A stretch of DNA of 64,000 nt from Antrihabitans stalagmiti (GCF_016482825.1 NZ_JAEMNV010000009.1:124001-188000), one strand, 5' to 3'. Counted from the first letter of the stretch, positions 16,738 through 25,094 are shown. The notes: generated from the letters alone by a model not told the origin. Numbers and translations are program-made.

Positions 16738-17060
16738 GGCCGTGGCCTCGCATTCGCGTCGATGACATCGTTCAGAGAGCCGTCATAGATGGTGCGCGAC
16801 CCAACGGTGACGTCGAGCGAGTCGCCCTCGGATGTCACGTTTATCGCCTCGCCGCCGACCGTGGCGCCTTGGCACTTCACCGAATCTCCCGTCGCTTCAC
16901 ACACCGGCGCGGACAAGATCTCCACCTTTTGCTCGACCAACAGATCGTTCGCGGCGAAGCGCACGATTGCCAGTTGGTCGCCTCCGACCGGCGCCAACGC
17001 GTCCACCTGTGAGCAGCCGACGAGCGCAAACCCGAGGAGCACAAGAGCCAGAGTTTTCAT
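16734..17060 (-). CDS. Small secreted lipoprotein
   Basis: A 108-residue predicted lipoprotein: a short hydrophobic signal ending in the lipobox LVGC, with Cys at residue 16. The mature part has two further Cys (about 54 and 63) that may form a disulfide. ATG 17060 overlaps the metallophosphoesterase stop (ATGA), and the gene overlaps the membrane-protein gene by 4 bases. Function unknown; it may work with the exported phosphoesterase and the membrane protein of the same operon. Confidence 0.75.
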   Translation of the reverse strand: MKTLALVLLGFALVGCSQVDALAPVGGDQLAIVRFAANDLLVEQKVEILSAPVCEATGDSVKCQGATVGGEAINVTSEGDSLDVTVGSRTIYDGSLNDVIDANARPRP

Positions 17061-18841
17061 CGCGGCCCCCTTTCGGCGTGTCCGACGACTCGTGCACGCT
17101 CGGTGAGGTGCTGCGCCTCTAGTTCGGCGTCGGTGATGAGTTCCATGTCGAACGGTGCGGGCAGCAACAACTCCGTATTGCGGTCCAGCGGTGACCCTCG
17201 ACGCATCAGGGGCGTCTCCGCCCAGTCGTTGGCTGCGAGTTCGCGGCTCTGCGAAGCCAAGTCGAGGTAGCCACCGCTGGCTCCCGGGGTGACGGGTGAC
17301 GCGTGATCGAGCACCGTCGTGAAGAGCGACAGGGTGCCGTCGCGGTTGTCGACGATCTCGACCACCTGCTGCTGTTGCGGAAAGTCGATGCACGACGCGG
17401 TTGTGATCTCCCAGAATCCGCCGGTCGCATTCGTGTGCGCGAGGATCTGGTTGAGGTGGGTGTGGCCGTTTAGCCAGCCGACCACCACCGGATATTTCAG
17501 CAGTAGATCCACGAATTCATCTGCGCCGTGCAGCTTTTGGTCGTGCCCAGGCTTGGTCGCGCGGTTCTCGAGGGTGAGGCTGTTGTGGTGGCTGAGCACG
17601 ATGACCAAACGTTTCTCGGCCTGCGCGATTTCGAGTTCGTCTGCCAACCAACGGAATTGGTCGTCAGGTACGGCTCCGTCCGGTCCGGCGACGTGGTTGC
17701 AGGTGTCAAGACCGAAGGCCCGTACCCGCGGCGACCAATCGGCCTTCCACCACGTCTCCCCGGTGTCCAGGTTGCGTTGCGTGAAACCGTGCCCGATCGG
17801 GCCAGGAGTCGGGGCGGTCCGAAAATGCTCCGCCATAAATGTGTGTTGCTCGAACAGGTAGCGCGCTTGGTCCGCGGGCACGTCGCGGAACCCCGACCGG
17901 CCACCGAGTTGCACACCCAGGGCATCGATCGCTCGGCCGAGCACGCTGCCGGTCGCCGCGTAGCCGTTCAGGGCGGATGACGCCGTCGCCTCGAGCGTGT
18001 ACGCCTTCCGGCCGCCGGTTGCCAACGCGCGAAGCTGCGAATTGAGGCCGAAAGTGCCGAGCAGCAAAGTGTCATGGTTGCCGTAGACCGCGTACCAGGG
18101 GACGGGCATTCCGACCGATTCGACGGTCTGCGCCGTTGCCTGCTCGAGCAGATCGGGTAGGCGAGGGAATCCGTAGTCACCGAACGAGCCACCGGCGGGA
18201 TCGCCAGGCCGGTAAGCCCATTCGGCCTCCGACCATGCTTGCACGCCCTCGAAGGCGGAGCCGGATCCGCTGGTCGGCCGCACGCCGATGCCATCGAGAA
18301 TGTCTATGTACCAACGCAATTCCAGATGCGAGTGCATGTCGGCACTGTCGCCGGTCACGATTGCAACGCCCATCGGAGCACCGGTCAGCGGGCTGAACCG
18401 AAGGTCGGCAAACGATTTCACCATCGCCGCCGTCACGTGCACAGTCAACGGGTCCTGCGGATGGAAAGCCGAACCCCACGCCGCATGGTCCTGTTCGATC
18501 ATCGGCTCGATTCGCCCCGGTGATTGAGCATCGATCACGTGGAGGTCGGAGAGGTGGCCGAGATAAAGCAGCGAGCGACGGGACGAGGATCTCGCCGCAT
18601 TCGGTGATCGCCGAAGCACATCCAAACGCGGGATATAGGGCTCACCCGGTCCCGCGGCAAGCACGCGGTAGCTTTTCGAACCACGCGTGCCCTGCAGGAT
18701 TGTCTGCGTGAGGGTGCTCGGTCCGTCGAAAGGTTCGTCTGCTGCCGCGAGCGCGGCGCCGAGGATCGTCAGGTCGACGCCGGTGAGGGCCGCGAGAGCT
18801 GTTGCCCGAGTGAGAAACTGACGTCGCGAAAGGCCGCTCAC
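17057..18841 (-). CDS. TAT-exported metallophosphoesterase (TIGR03767-like)
   Basis: A 594-residue calcineurin-like phosphoesterase of the actinobacterial TIGR03767 type. The N-terminus has a twin-arginine signal (SRRQFL, then a hydrophobic stretch to about residue 35), so it is probably exported folded. The metal-binding blocks DLHVID, GDSADMHS, YGNHD, LSHHNS and NGHTHLN appear in order. The start is GTG 18841, overlapping the cupin stop (GTGA). The substrate is not known for the family. Confidence 0.87.
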   Translation of the reverse strand: MSGLSRRQFLTRATALAALTGVDLTILGAALAAADEPFDGPSTLTQTILQGTRGSKSYRVLAAGPGEPYIPRLDVLRRSPNAARSSSRRSLLYLGHLSDLHVIDAQSPGRIEPMIEQDHAAWGSAFHPQDPLTVHVTAAMVKSFADLRFSPLTGAPMGVAIVTGDSADMHSHLELRWYIDILDGIGVRPTSGSGSAFEGVQAWSEAEWAYRPGDPAGGSFGDYGFPRLPDLLEQATAQTVESVGMPVPWYAVYGNHDTLLLGTFGLNSQLRALATGGRKAYTLEATASSALNGYAATGSVLGRAIDALGVQLGGRSGFRDVPADQARYLFEQHTFMAEHFRTAPTPGPIGHGFTQRNLDTGETWWKADWSPRVRAFGLDTCNHVAGPDGAVPDDQFRWLADELEIAQAEKRLVIVLSHHNSLTLENRATKPGHDQKLHGADEFVDLLLKYPVVVGWLNGHTHLNQILAHTNATGGFWEITTASCIDFPQQQQVVEIVDNRDGTLSLFTTVLDHASPVTPGASGGYLDLASQSRELAANDWAETPLMRRGSPLDRNTELLLPAPFDMELITDAELEAQHLTERARVVGHAERGPR

Positions 18842-19902
18842 TCGCTATCCTCACCGACGGCACGCTCGTCGAGTGGGTTGTTGCGGGTGACGATGAGCGG
18901 ATCCGTGGTCGTCAACGGGAAGTTTGGGAGATCGTCGATGTGAACGTCGAACGTGGCCGCAAGCACGGCACGTGAGTACGCACTCGCCGACGCGCGATAG
19001 CCGATGTCGCCCGGCGTCGGTTGGTCGAAGAAGATCGGGAAGTGCAGGTCCGGCGCGTCGACGACCTCGATGTGGTGGGGGTACGCGCGTGGGATGAAGT
19101 ACACGTCGCCCTCCTGCATGTACCAGGTGTCCAGCGAACCGTCGGGGTCCATGACCGTCATCCGCGCGGAACCCTTGTGGACGTAACCCAATTCGGCGGT
19201 GACCGGATGCCAATGCGGCTCTCGCATACCGTCTTCGCGGATGCGCAGCGAGTACATCGAGAGATCCTTCAGCGCGGGCCAGAACTGCAGGCGCGCAAGG
19301 TGTGCCGATCCGACTGCGAGGTTGATCGTCGGGCTGAGTTCCTCGACGGCGAACTTGTGTGGATTCGAAAAGTGAGCGGACGCGGGAACCTCCGCCTCAC
19401 CGGTCCTTGCAGCCAACACCCGATCGGTTGTGGTCCGCCGCATGGCAGCGAAATCGGCCGCATCCAGGTCGTAGGTGTTGCCGAGAACCGCATCCGTCAT
19501 CGCTCCGAACGCTGCTGCGAGGCCGAACTCTTCGGGGCGATCACTGCGCAGCGCCGTGACGAACTCTGCAACGTCGGCGCCGACGTTCTCGATGTGATGC
19601 AGCGAGCCCGAATCGATGTGGAACATTTCGCCCGCGCTGACCGTGAACGTCGAAAAGACGCTGTAGGTGTCGAGCACCGAGACGAGTGCCGTACCGGAGA
19701 TGCAGTAGGTCAGGGCATTCGCATTCGCATTCCAGTGTGGTGTCCGCATTGCGCCGGGATTGACCAGAATTCGCTTGATCGACATGCCGCGCAGAATCGG
19801 CAGACTATCCGCAGTCACCCGAGTGATCGAGCCGAGATCCGATTCGACGACGACCTCACCGCCGGACAAAGTTGTGCTGTGCGCGCGTTGGCCTCGGCTC
19901 AT
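18838..19902 (-). CDS. Bicupin protein, oxalate-decarboxylase-like
   Basis: A 354-residue protein with two cupin barrels. The C-terminal barrel has a full metal set: His-x-His and Glu in PHWHPVTAELGYV, and His in AYPHHIEV. The N-terminal barrel is degenerate: HWN replaces HWH and the Glu is lost (TPHWNANANALTYC), so only one metal site is likely. Oxalate decarboxylases use both barrels, so this protein may have a different or one-sided activity. ATG 19902 has AGGAAGG upstream. First gene of the coupled operon with the metallophosphoesterase, lipoprotein and membrane protein. Confidence 0.8.
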   Translation of the reverse strand: MSRGQRAHSTTLSGGEVVVESDLGSITRVTADSLPILRGMSIKRILVNPGAMRTPHWNANANALTYCISGTALVSVLDTYSVFSTFTVSAGEMFHIDSGSLHHIENVGADVAEFVTALRSDRPEEFGLAAAFGAMTDAVLGNTYDLDAADFAAMRRTTTDRVLAARTGEAEVPASAHFSNPHKFAVEELSPTINLAVGSAHLARLQFWPALKDLSMYSLRIREDGMREPHWHPVTAELGYVHKGSARMTVMDPDGSLDTWYMQEGDVYFIPRAYPHHIEVVDAPDLHFPIFFDQPTPGDIGYRASASAYSRAVLAATFDVHIDDLPNFPLTTTDPLIVTRNNPLDERAVGEDSE

Positions 19903-20063
19903 CGAAGACCTTCCTGATCGACCACTTCGACAATGCTGAAGCCTAGCCCCGTCCGCCGCCAAGACAAGGTTAGAAAGCGATGACTTGCTTCGAGTTTTCC
20001 CTCCTGACAGCCATTCTCATGTTGCTCACCGCTGCATTTGCGCCCCAGGTCCCGCCCGCAGAT

Positions 20064-20453
20064 TCAATTCTCGCGCATCATTCTGCTTTGGAACAGTTCG
20101 ATTAGATTGCCGGCGGGGTCGGCAAGCAAGATTTGGCGTCCGCCGGGGCCGCTGATTACGTCGCTGCTGAACTCGATTCCGGCAGCGGCGAGACGCCTGA
20201 TTTCTTCATCCAGGTCGTCGACGACGAGGTGGATACGGTTGCCGCCCTTGCCGATACCGGCCGGTGTCGCGCGATATCCCGAACTCGCCGGACCGGACAG
20301 CAGAAGCCGCAGCGAGCCGCGGACAACGTCAGCGAACGCGGGGGCCGCATTCGTGCGCAGAGTGAAGTCGAGTCGGGTGATGTAAAAATCGACAGCTTCC
20401 TCGACATCGGATACCAGGTATCGAACGCTGACAAATTCGCGAAGCGTTGCCAT
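20064..20453 (-). CDS. Small VOC (glyoxalase-fold) protein of the second arsenic locus
   Basis: A 129-residue single VOC domain (FVSVRYLVSDVEEAVDFY at the N-terminus, IHLVVDDLDEEIRRL in the middle, LADPAGNLIELFQ at the end). It follows the ArsR-ArsC fusion by 12 bases and is probably co-transcribed. VOC proteins in ars loci include the ArsI C-As lyase, but the Cys-based arsenical site expected of ArsI is not visible here, so I do not assign that activity. Confidence 0.8.
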   Translation of the reverse strand: MATLREFVSVRYLVSDVEEAVDFYITRLDFTLRTNAAPAFADVVRGSLRLLLSGPASSGYRATPAGIGKGGNRIHLVVDDLDEEIRRLAAAGIEFSSDVISGPGGRQILLADPAGNLIELFQSRMMREN

Positions 20454-20465
20454 CTTTTGTCTCCT

Positions 20466-21227
20466 CTAGACAGATGCCGACATCAGGACGGGAAGCAAGT
20501 AACGGATTCGAGCTTCGATCTCGGCGGCCGTGGCCCGAAACAACGAGTAGTTGGCCTGGCCAGTCTCACCCGAAGCCGAGGGATCGGCGATACTCCAATG
20601 AATTAGCCGGGAATTGTCACCGAACTCAGGGCAGACTTCGCGAGCCTTGTCGCACAGGGTGATCACCGCGTCGAACCGCCTGTCGGCAAGCGAATCGATG
20701 TGCCGAGGGCGCTGACCCGAGATGTCGATCCCAAAGTCCTCCAACAGCACCCGCACGGTGTTGGGCTGCATCGACGGTTTCGGATGGCTGCCGGCACTCA
20801 CAGCGTCGACCCGCCCCCCGCCAACCTGGCGGAAAAGTGCCTCCGCAATCGCGGAGCGAGCACTGTTACCGGTGCATATGAAGAGCACTGACAACTGCCC
20901 GAGCGAGCCGAACTCCATTGGCGCAGGATCGAACCGAAGCGCTGGATGCAATGCTCGACCGATGCCTGCAAGCTCGGCCGCGCAGCGATCCAAATCGAGG
21001 TGGTAGTACGTGTCGCGACCATCGAAGCTGCTGCGAGTCGTGGTCAGCAGACCTCCGGCGCGTAGCAACCGCAGATGGTAGGACACCAGGTTCTGCGACT
21101 CGCCGACCAATGCCTCGAGCTCACGGACTCGGTAGTCGCTGTGTGCGAGTTCCGCCATGAGGCGCCACCGCAACGGATGCGCACCCAGCTGCACAAAAGG
21201 CGGTACTACGCGACCATACGGCACCAT
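20466..21227 (-). CDS. ArsR-ArsC fusion: arsenic repressor joined to LMW-PTP arsenate reductase
   Basis: A 253-residue fusion. Residues about 10-90 are an ArsR-type winged helix with SQNLVSYHLRLLRAGGL as recognition region. Residues about 112-250 are a low-molecular-weight phosphatase/arsenate reductase domain with the P-loop CTGNSAR (Cys near 117) and a general-acid Asp in IADPSASG. It would repress the locus and reduce arsenate to arsenite, or dephosphorylate a tyrosine substrate. No arsenite efflux pump is adjacent; the MFS at 12719 or an unlinked pump would have to serve. A CATCAA-N6-TTGATG dyad lies 20 bases upstream. Confidence 0.85.
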   Translation of the reverse strand: MVPYGRVVPPFVQLGAHPLRWRLMAELAHSDYRVRELEALVGESQNLVSYHLRLLRAGGLLTTTRSSFDGRDTYYHLDLDRCAAELAGIGRALHPALRFDPAPMEFGSLGQLSVLFICTGNSARSAIAEALFRQVGGGRVDAVSAGSHPKPSMQPNTVRVLLEDFGIDISGQRPRHIDSLADRRFDAVITLCDKAREVCPEFGDNSRLIHWSIADPSASGETGQANYSLFRATAAEIEARIRYLLPVLMSASV

Positions 21228-21246
21228 TCAACGATACCACCAGATG

Positions 21247-21264
21247 CATCAAACCAAATTGATG
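21247..21264. promoter_or_regulatory. ArsR operator candidate (CATCAA-N6-TTGATG)
   Basis: A perfect 6+6 inverted repeat 20 bases upstream of the ArsR-ArsC start. It has the ATCAA-N6-TTGAT form often seen for ArsR-family operators. Its sequence differs from the ATCGAT dyads of the other arsenic locus, so the two regulators are probably not interchangeable. Confidence 0.6.
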
Positions 21265-21310
21265 TTTTGCGCGTTGCCATGCGGCGAAAATCCAAGCTGA
21301 GTGACGAACG

Positions 21311-21700
21311 CTATGCGGTGAGGGAGCGCACGCTCTCGATGAACGCAAGCTGGTCGTCCGAGCCGCCACCGACTGTCTGTTGAATGGCGAGCAGATCGAG
21401 GACACTCCCGTCGATGGTTATGTCCCCCTTCATAAACGACTGCAAGGCAGAGTTCGGGTCGCCTTCGACAATCAGATTCTTGGCGACGCTGAACGGCATC
21501 GACACCGTCGTCGAAACGTCATCCGCGAGACCGCGATCGAATCGACCTCCCACGACGTGCATGCCGACATCTCCGTCCGGCGCATCGCGAACGACGACAT
21601 TGATTCGATGCTCGGACGCGGCTGACAGCAGACCGGGCGCCTCGGCTCGTAGCGCCTCGACAGCGTCGAACCACTGTTGCGACAGAAATACGTAACGCAC
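21311..21700 (-). CDS. SCP2-like sterol-carrier-domain protein
   Basis: A 129-residue protein resembling a single SCP-2 domain: a central beta-rich segment (GDVGMHVVGGRFDRG) followed by SALQSFMKGDITIDGSVLDLL, which matches the family pattern of a 'MKGDI' turn before the C-terminal helix. Such proteins bind lipids or acyl chains. It stands alone, on the minus strand. Confidence 0.6.
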   Translation of the reverse strand: MRYVFLSQQWFDAVEALRAEAPGLLSAASEHRINVVVRDAPDGDVGMHVVGGRFDRGLADDVSTTVSMPFSVAKNLIVEGDPNSALQSFMKGDITIDGSVLDLLAIQQTVGGGSDDQLAFIESVRSLTA

Positions 21701-22038
21701 CTGTGCCCCTGTCCTAGTTCTGAACGCCGATGGCGTTCTCAGATCCTATGCCAGATCGGTGTGGCTCGAGACTTGCTGTCTTGCCGACCATCCGGTGCAC
21801 GGCCTTCGCCGCTGCGCAGCGTGACCATCCGTCGATCTGCCTAGCCTCTGGTTCGAAGGCGCGTCGTGCCGGTCGAGGAGCATTCTTCGGTGGATTGAGA
21901 AAATCTACAGTCGCCGCACTAGACTTTTCGGCAAGGCTGATGTAACTTAGGTGTCGCACGAAGAGCAAGTCGAAGAAGAGCAAGACCCGAAGCTGGGTGT
22001 GCCGAGACCAGCAGTACTAGTAGGACGAAGTACGAGTT

Positions 22039-22123
22039 AGTCGCAACACCAGCAAGTGCAGTACCCGTAAGTCGCAACACCAGCAAGTGCAGTACCCGTA
22101 AGTCGCAACACCAGTAAGTAGGT
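22039..22123 (+). repeat. 31-bp tandem repeat, 2.7 copies
   Basis: Units 22039-22069 and 22070-22100 are identical, and 22101-22123 repeats the first part with a change near its end. The array lies inside the loop closed by the inverted repeat at 21995-22009 / 22121-22135. It is too short, and has no spacers, to be a CRISPR array. Confidence 0.93.
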
Positions 22124-22185
22124 CTCGGCACATCCGTTCCAACGCCCGGGTATCGCGCCCCGGGTGATGTAAGTAAGTAGGTCAG

Positions 22186-22620
22186 ATGTCCACCAGGGCC
22201 CCGGCGCCGCAACTTGCGCCGGGGCCCCCGTCTTTTTCGGGCCGGACATCGAAGTCGAAGCAGAAAGGTGCTGGACACATTCCCAGCCAAGTTCCATCGA
22301 ACAGCCCTGATCACGATCTCGACGACAGACTCGGCGACGAGGACTACCCCGCCTACAGCATGGGACACGCCGCTGAAATTCTCGGTGTCACACAAGCATT
22401 CCTACGCAGCCTCGACGCTGCTCGACTGCTGACTCCGGGACGCTCCGAAGGCGGTCATCGCCGCTACTCCCGCTACCAGTTGCGCCTGGCAGCTCGGGCA
22501 CGCGAACTCGTCGACGCCGGCACTGCACTCGACTCTGCCTGCCGCATCATCATTCTCGAAGACCAGCTCGCAGAAGCACGCCGCATCAACGACACCCTTC
22601 GCCGCGAAGATCTATCGTGA
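22186..22620 (+). CDS. MerR-type small transcription regulator
   Basis: A 144-residue protein when read from ATG 22186. The conserved part starts near residue 57 (YSMGHAAEILGVTQAFLRSL, a MerR-type HTH, then LLTPGRSEGGHRRYSRYQL) and ends in a helical stretch (ACRIIILEDQLAEARRIN) that could dimerise. Related regulators are common in actinomycetes; the effector is unknown. The start is uncertain: ATG 22186 puts a terminator hairpin in the coding region, the next in-frame ATG is 22360 at the HTH edge, and the best ribosome-binding site (AGAAAGG near 22260) has no ATG, GTG or TTG in this frame after it. The stop codon lies in the hairpin at 22615-22658. Confidence 0.7.
   Translation: MSTRAPAPQLAPGPPSFSGRTSKSKQKGAGHIPSQVPSNSPDHDLDDRLGDEDYPAYSMGHAAEILGVTQAFLRSLDAARLLTPGRSEGGHRRYSRYQLRLAARARELVDAGTALDSACRIIILEDQLAEARRINDTLRREDLS
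22196..22237 (+). terminator. Strong intrinsic terminator or attenuator
   Basis: GGGCCCCGGCGC (22196-22207) pairs perfectly with GCGCCGGGGCCC (22216-22227) across an 8-base loop, followed by CGTCTTTTT. No other plus-strand gene ends here, so it ends the upstream RNA or acts as an attenuator for the MerR-type gene. It lies inside that gene if translation starts at ATG 22186. Confidence 0.75.
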
Positions 22621-22658
22621 AGAGTTGCGCCCCCTGCAGGGGGTGCAACTCTTCACGA
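22615..22658. terminator. 20-bp-stem hairpin between convergent genes
   Basis: TCGTGAAGAGTTGC (22615-22628) pairs with 22645-22658, continued by CCCCC/GGGGG around a TGCA loop, with one G-U. The stem includes the TGA stop of the MerR-type gene and ends 20 bases before the end of the converging amidase gene. It is symmetric and suited to act on both strands, although no long T-run follows. Confidence 0.7.
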
Positions 22659-22678
22659 TCTGGACTCGGAACTGGTGA

Positions 22679-23557
22679 CTAGGAACCGAGTTTCTCGTGC
22701 CACGGTGGGGTTTTCATGGACGCGCCGCCGTACATGGGAAGCCGGATCGACCCGCCATGGCGGGCCACCTGGTCCCATGGTCGGTTGATGCCCATCGTGC
22801 CGAACGTGCGTGCCATGGTGACGGCGTCAAGATCGAGGACGTCGATCAGCACTTCCTCACCCTCCCCCGCTTGTTGGCGGATCGTTCCCTCAGGATCGAC
22901 GATCACACTCGCGCCAACTGCGGACGGGCTGGCGCCATTGACGTTGACGACGTACACCTGGTTGGTCCAGGCGTTGGCGCGCGCGCAGACGAGCTCCATG
23001 TCGCGGTCGCAGGTCGGCGTCAGTGTCGGTTGGATAATGACCTCGGCCCCAAGCCAGGCGAGTTGCCGAGCTGTCTCGGGAAACGACCCGTCGTAGCAGA
23101 TCGCGAGTCCGACCCGACCGATCTCGGGGATGTCGAAGACGACGAATTCGTCTCCTGGGGTGGATGTTTCGTATGGTTGCCACGGAAAGATCTTGCGGTA
23201 GGTCGCGATGATCTCGCCTTGCGGCGACACGGCGAGAGCGGTGTTGTAGATCTGCTGATCCACTCCGCGCTCGTACACACTTCCCGGCACGAGCCACAGG
23301 CCGGTTTCCTTTGCCAGCGCACAGATTCGGTCGGTGTCGGGACTCGGTATCGAGATCGCGGTCTGCTCCATCCAGCCGTCGCGCGCTTGCAGGAGTGACC
23401 CCTCCGCCATCAGCATCAACTCGGGAACGACGACCAATTGGACGTGCGAGAAAGTGTTGCGAACAGCGCGAACCTGCTGCGCGTACAACTCCCAGGTAGC
23501 GTCCTGATCGAAAGCAATTGGTGCAGTTTGGATTACGGCGATTGCAAGTGTGCGCAT
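22679..23557 (-). CDS. Carbon-nitrogen hydrolase (nitrilase superfamily amidase)
   Basis: A 292-residue nitrilase-superfamily enzyme with the Glu-Lys-Cys triad in the expected order: Glu near 45 (VVVPELMLMA), Lys near 120 (TYRKIFPW) and Cys near 153 (LAICYDGSFPE). Members hydrolyse amides or N-carbamoyl compounds; beta-ureidopropionase-like or omega-amidase-like activity would suit the neighbourhood (inference). It starts 3 bases after the stop of the permease gene 23561-25066, so the two are co-transcribed and the permease may import its substrate. Confidence 0.88.
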   Translation of the reverse strand: MRTLAIAVIQTAPIAFDQDATWELYAQQVRAVRNTFSHVQLVVVPELMLMAEGSLLQARDGWMEQTAISIPSPDTDRICALAKETGLWLVPGSVYERGVDQQIYNTALAVSPQGEIIATYRKIFPWQPYETSTPGDEFVVFDIPEIGRVGLAICYDGSFPETARQLAWLGAEVIIQPTLTPTCDRDMELVCARANAWTNQVYVVNVNGASPSAVGASVIVDPEGTIRQQAGEGEEVLIDVLDLDAVTMARTFGTMGINRPWDQVARHGGSIRLPMYGGASMKTPPWHEKLGS

Positions 23558-23560
23558 GAC

Positions 23561-25066
23561 TCAGGCCTCGATCTGGGTTGATGTGATGACGGCGGTGCGG
23601 CCGTCGCGAAAGAAGGAGCGGAAACGGGTTCTGACGATCACCATCACGACAGCGCCGACGACGATCGAGCCGATACCGAGCAAGAACACGCCACCGACGC
23701 CGTGGAAGGAGGTGACGCCGTATGCGGGGTCGAGCATGTCGTGTGCGCTGCGAGCAAACGCAGCAAGCATCAGGACTCCCCCCGTCGCAGGCAACACTCC
23801 CTTCAGAAGCAGGTCCCGCATCGAGCCGCGAAGTTGGTTACGGAAATACCACACGCATGCGAAGCCGGTGACGCCGTAGTACAGCGCGATGAGCAGTCCG
23901 ATCGACAGGATCGCATCGCCGAGGAAGTTGCCCGAAAGGAGCGTGAGCAACGCGAGGAGTGCGGTGGCAAAGATGCCGTAGAACAGAGTGCCGAACGCAG
24001 GTGTGCCGTACACGGGATGAATTTTGGTGAACGCCTTGGGAAGTGCGCCGTGGCTGCTCATGGAAAGAGTCGTGCGTGGACTCGCAATCATGCAGGTGAG
24101 CAGGGCTGACACCGCGGAGACGCAGATCGCGACCTGCACGACCGTCGCCAGTGCCGACCCGAGTACCGGAGTACCAAGGGCCGCAAGCACATCCGCGGCG
24201 TTGTCGGCGTTGCCGAGGCCCAAACCGTCCGTTCCGGTCCCTGCGAAGCTGAGCGCGGCAAAGGCTGTGAACAGGTACGAACCAAGGAGCACAAGCGTCG
24301 AGATGACTGCGGCTTTACCGGGAATGCGGTCGCTGTCCTCGGTTTCCTCGTTGACCGTGATCAACGCATCCCAACCCCAATAGATGAACAGGCAGAGCAG
24401 CACAGCTTCGGCGAACGGGCCGAAGCCGCCCATCGCGAAAGGGTTGAGCCACGAGAGGCTCGGAGCGGAGGCTCCGTCACGGGCGAACGCCGCGATGCCG
24501 AAGCCGAGTAGGGCGACGAACTGAATTCCGACGAGCACGTACTGCACCGATGCTGCGAGTTGGAGACCGCGATACGCGACCGTCGTGACGGCGGCGAGAA
24601 TAAGCATGGCTGTGACGAGTACGGCAATATCGTTGGTAGCCAACGAATCCAGACCGACGAGGTCGAGTAGATAGGTCGCGCCTACGCGGGAGAGCGCGGT
24701 CATTGCGATGAGTGTCGCGATCTGCGGGACCCAGCCACCGGAGAGCCATCCTGGCAGTGGTCCGAAGGCCCTTGTCGTCCAGACGAAGGTCGTACCGCAG
24801 TCCGGCATCTCGCGATTGAGTTCTCGAAATGCAAAGGCGGTCAGCAGAATCGGCACGAATCCCAGCAGCAGTGCCGCCGGAGCGAGGTCGCCGACCACCA
24901 TCACGACGAATCCGAGGCTGACGGCGAGGCTGTAGGCAGGCGCAACGCTGGACAGGCCGAGCGTCACCGCAGCCAACAAGCCGACAGTGTTGCCGCGTAG
25001 ACCCTTTCCGGTGCGGGTGGGCGGAGCGCCGAGGCTGGCCCCAGCTTCGATTGGGTTGGTTGCCAC
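23561..25066 (-). CDS. APC-family amino acid/amine permease (1)
   Basis: A 501-residue amino acid-polyamine-organocation permease with about 12-14 hydrophobic helices; the LGLSSVAPAYSLAVSLGFV segment matches the first-helix signature. It is upstream of the amidase in the same minus-strand operon and divergent from a TetR gene whose promoter has an AT-rich dyad. The substrate is probably an amide, amine or omega-amino acid, inferred from its partner. Confidence 0.9.
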   Translation of the reverse strand: MATNPIEAGASLGAPPTRTGKGLRGNTVGLLAAVTLGLSSVAPAYSLAVSLGFVVMVVGDLAPAALLLGFVPILLTAFAFRELNREMPDCGTTFVWTTRAFGPLPGWLSGGWVPQIATLIAMTALSRVGATYLLDLVGLDSLATNDIAVLVTAMLILAAVTTVAYRGLQLAASVQYVLVGIQFVALLGFGIAAFARDGASAPSLSWLNPFAMGGFGPFAEAVLLCLFIYWGWDALITVNEETEDSDRIPGKAAVISTLVLLGSYLFTAFAALSFAGTGTDGLGLGNADNAADVLAALGTPVLGSALATVVQVAICVSAVSALLTCMIASPRTTLSMSSHGALPKAFTKIHPVYGTPAFGTLFYGIFATALLALLTLLSGNFLGDAILSIGLLIALYYGVTGFACVWYFRNQLRGSMRDLLLKGVLPATGGVLMLAAFARSAHDMLDPAYGVTSFHGVGGVFLLGIGSIVVGAVVMVIVRTRFRSFFRDGRTAVITSTQIEA

Positions 25067-25094
25067 GGTAAGCTCCTAGATTTCGAAGAAGTTG

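Larger units (their letters stand above)
21941..22240 (+). ncRNA. Candidate structured RNA with internal tandem repeats and terminator
   Basis: No gene is convincing between 21701 and 22185. On the plus strand a possible promoter (TAGACT at 21920, TAACTT at 21943) is followed by a 15-bp inverted repeat: 21995-22009 pairs with 22121-22135 with one G-U. It encloses 111 bases holding two perfect 31-bp repeats and part of a third. A short CCCGGG hairpin (22145-22163) and a 12-bp GC stem with a T-run (22196-22237) follow. This is the layout of a roughly 280-base structured transcript or a long 5' leader of the MerR-type gene. I cannot match it to a known RNA family. Confidence 0.45.

Noticed and set aside
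20064-20453. Calling the small VOC protein ArsI (C-As lyase)
   Set aside because: The Cys pair expected to bind trivalent organoarsenicals is not visible, so only the fold and locus are claimed.
22039-22123. Possible CRISPR array
   Set aside because: The 31-bp units are directly adjacent without spacers, there are under three copies, and no cas gene is present.
21714-22395. Minus-strand frames through the repeat region, including a 158-residue one with hydrophobic stretches
   Set aside because: They cross the repeats, stems and terminator and run antisense into the MerR-type gene. Composition follows the repeats, and no ribosome-binding site is seen.
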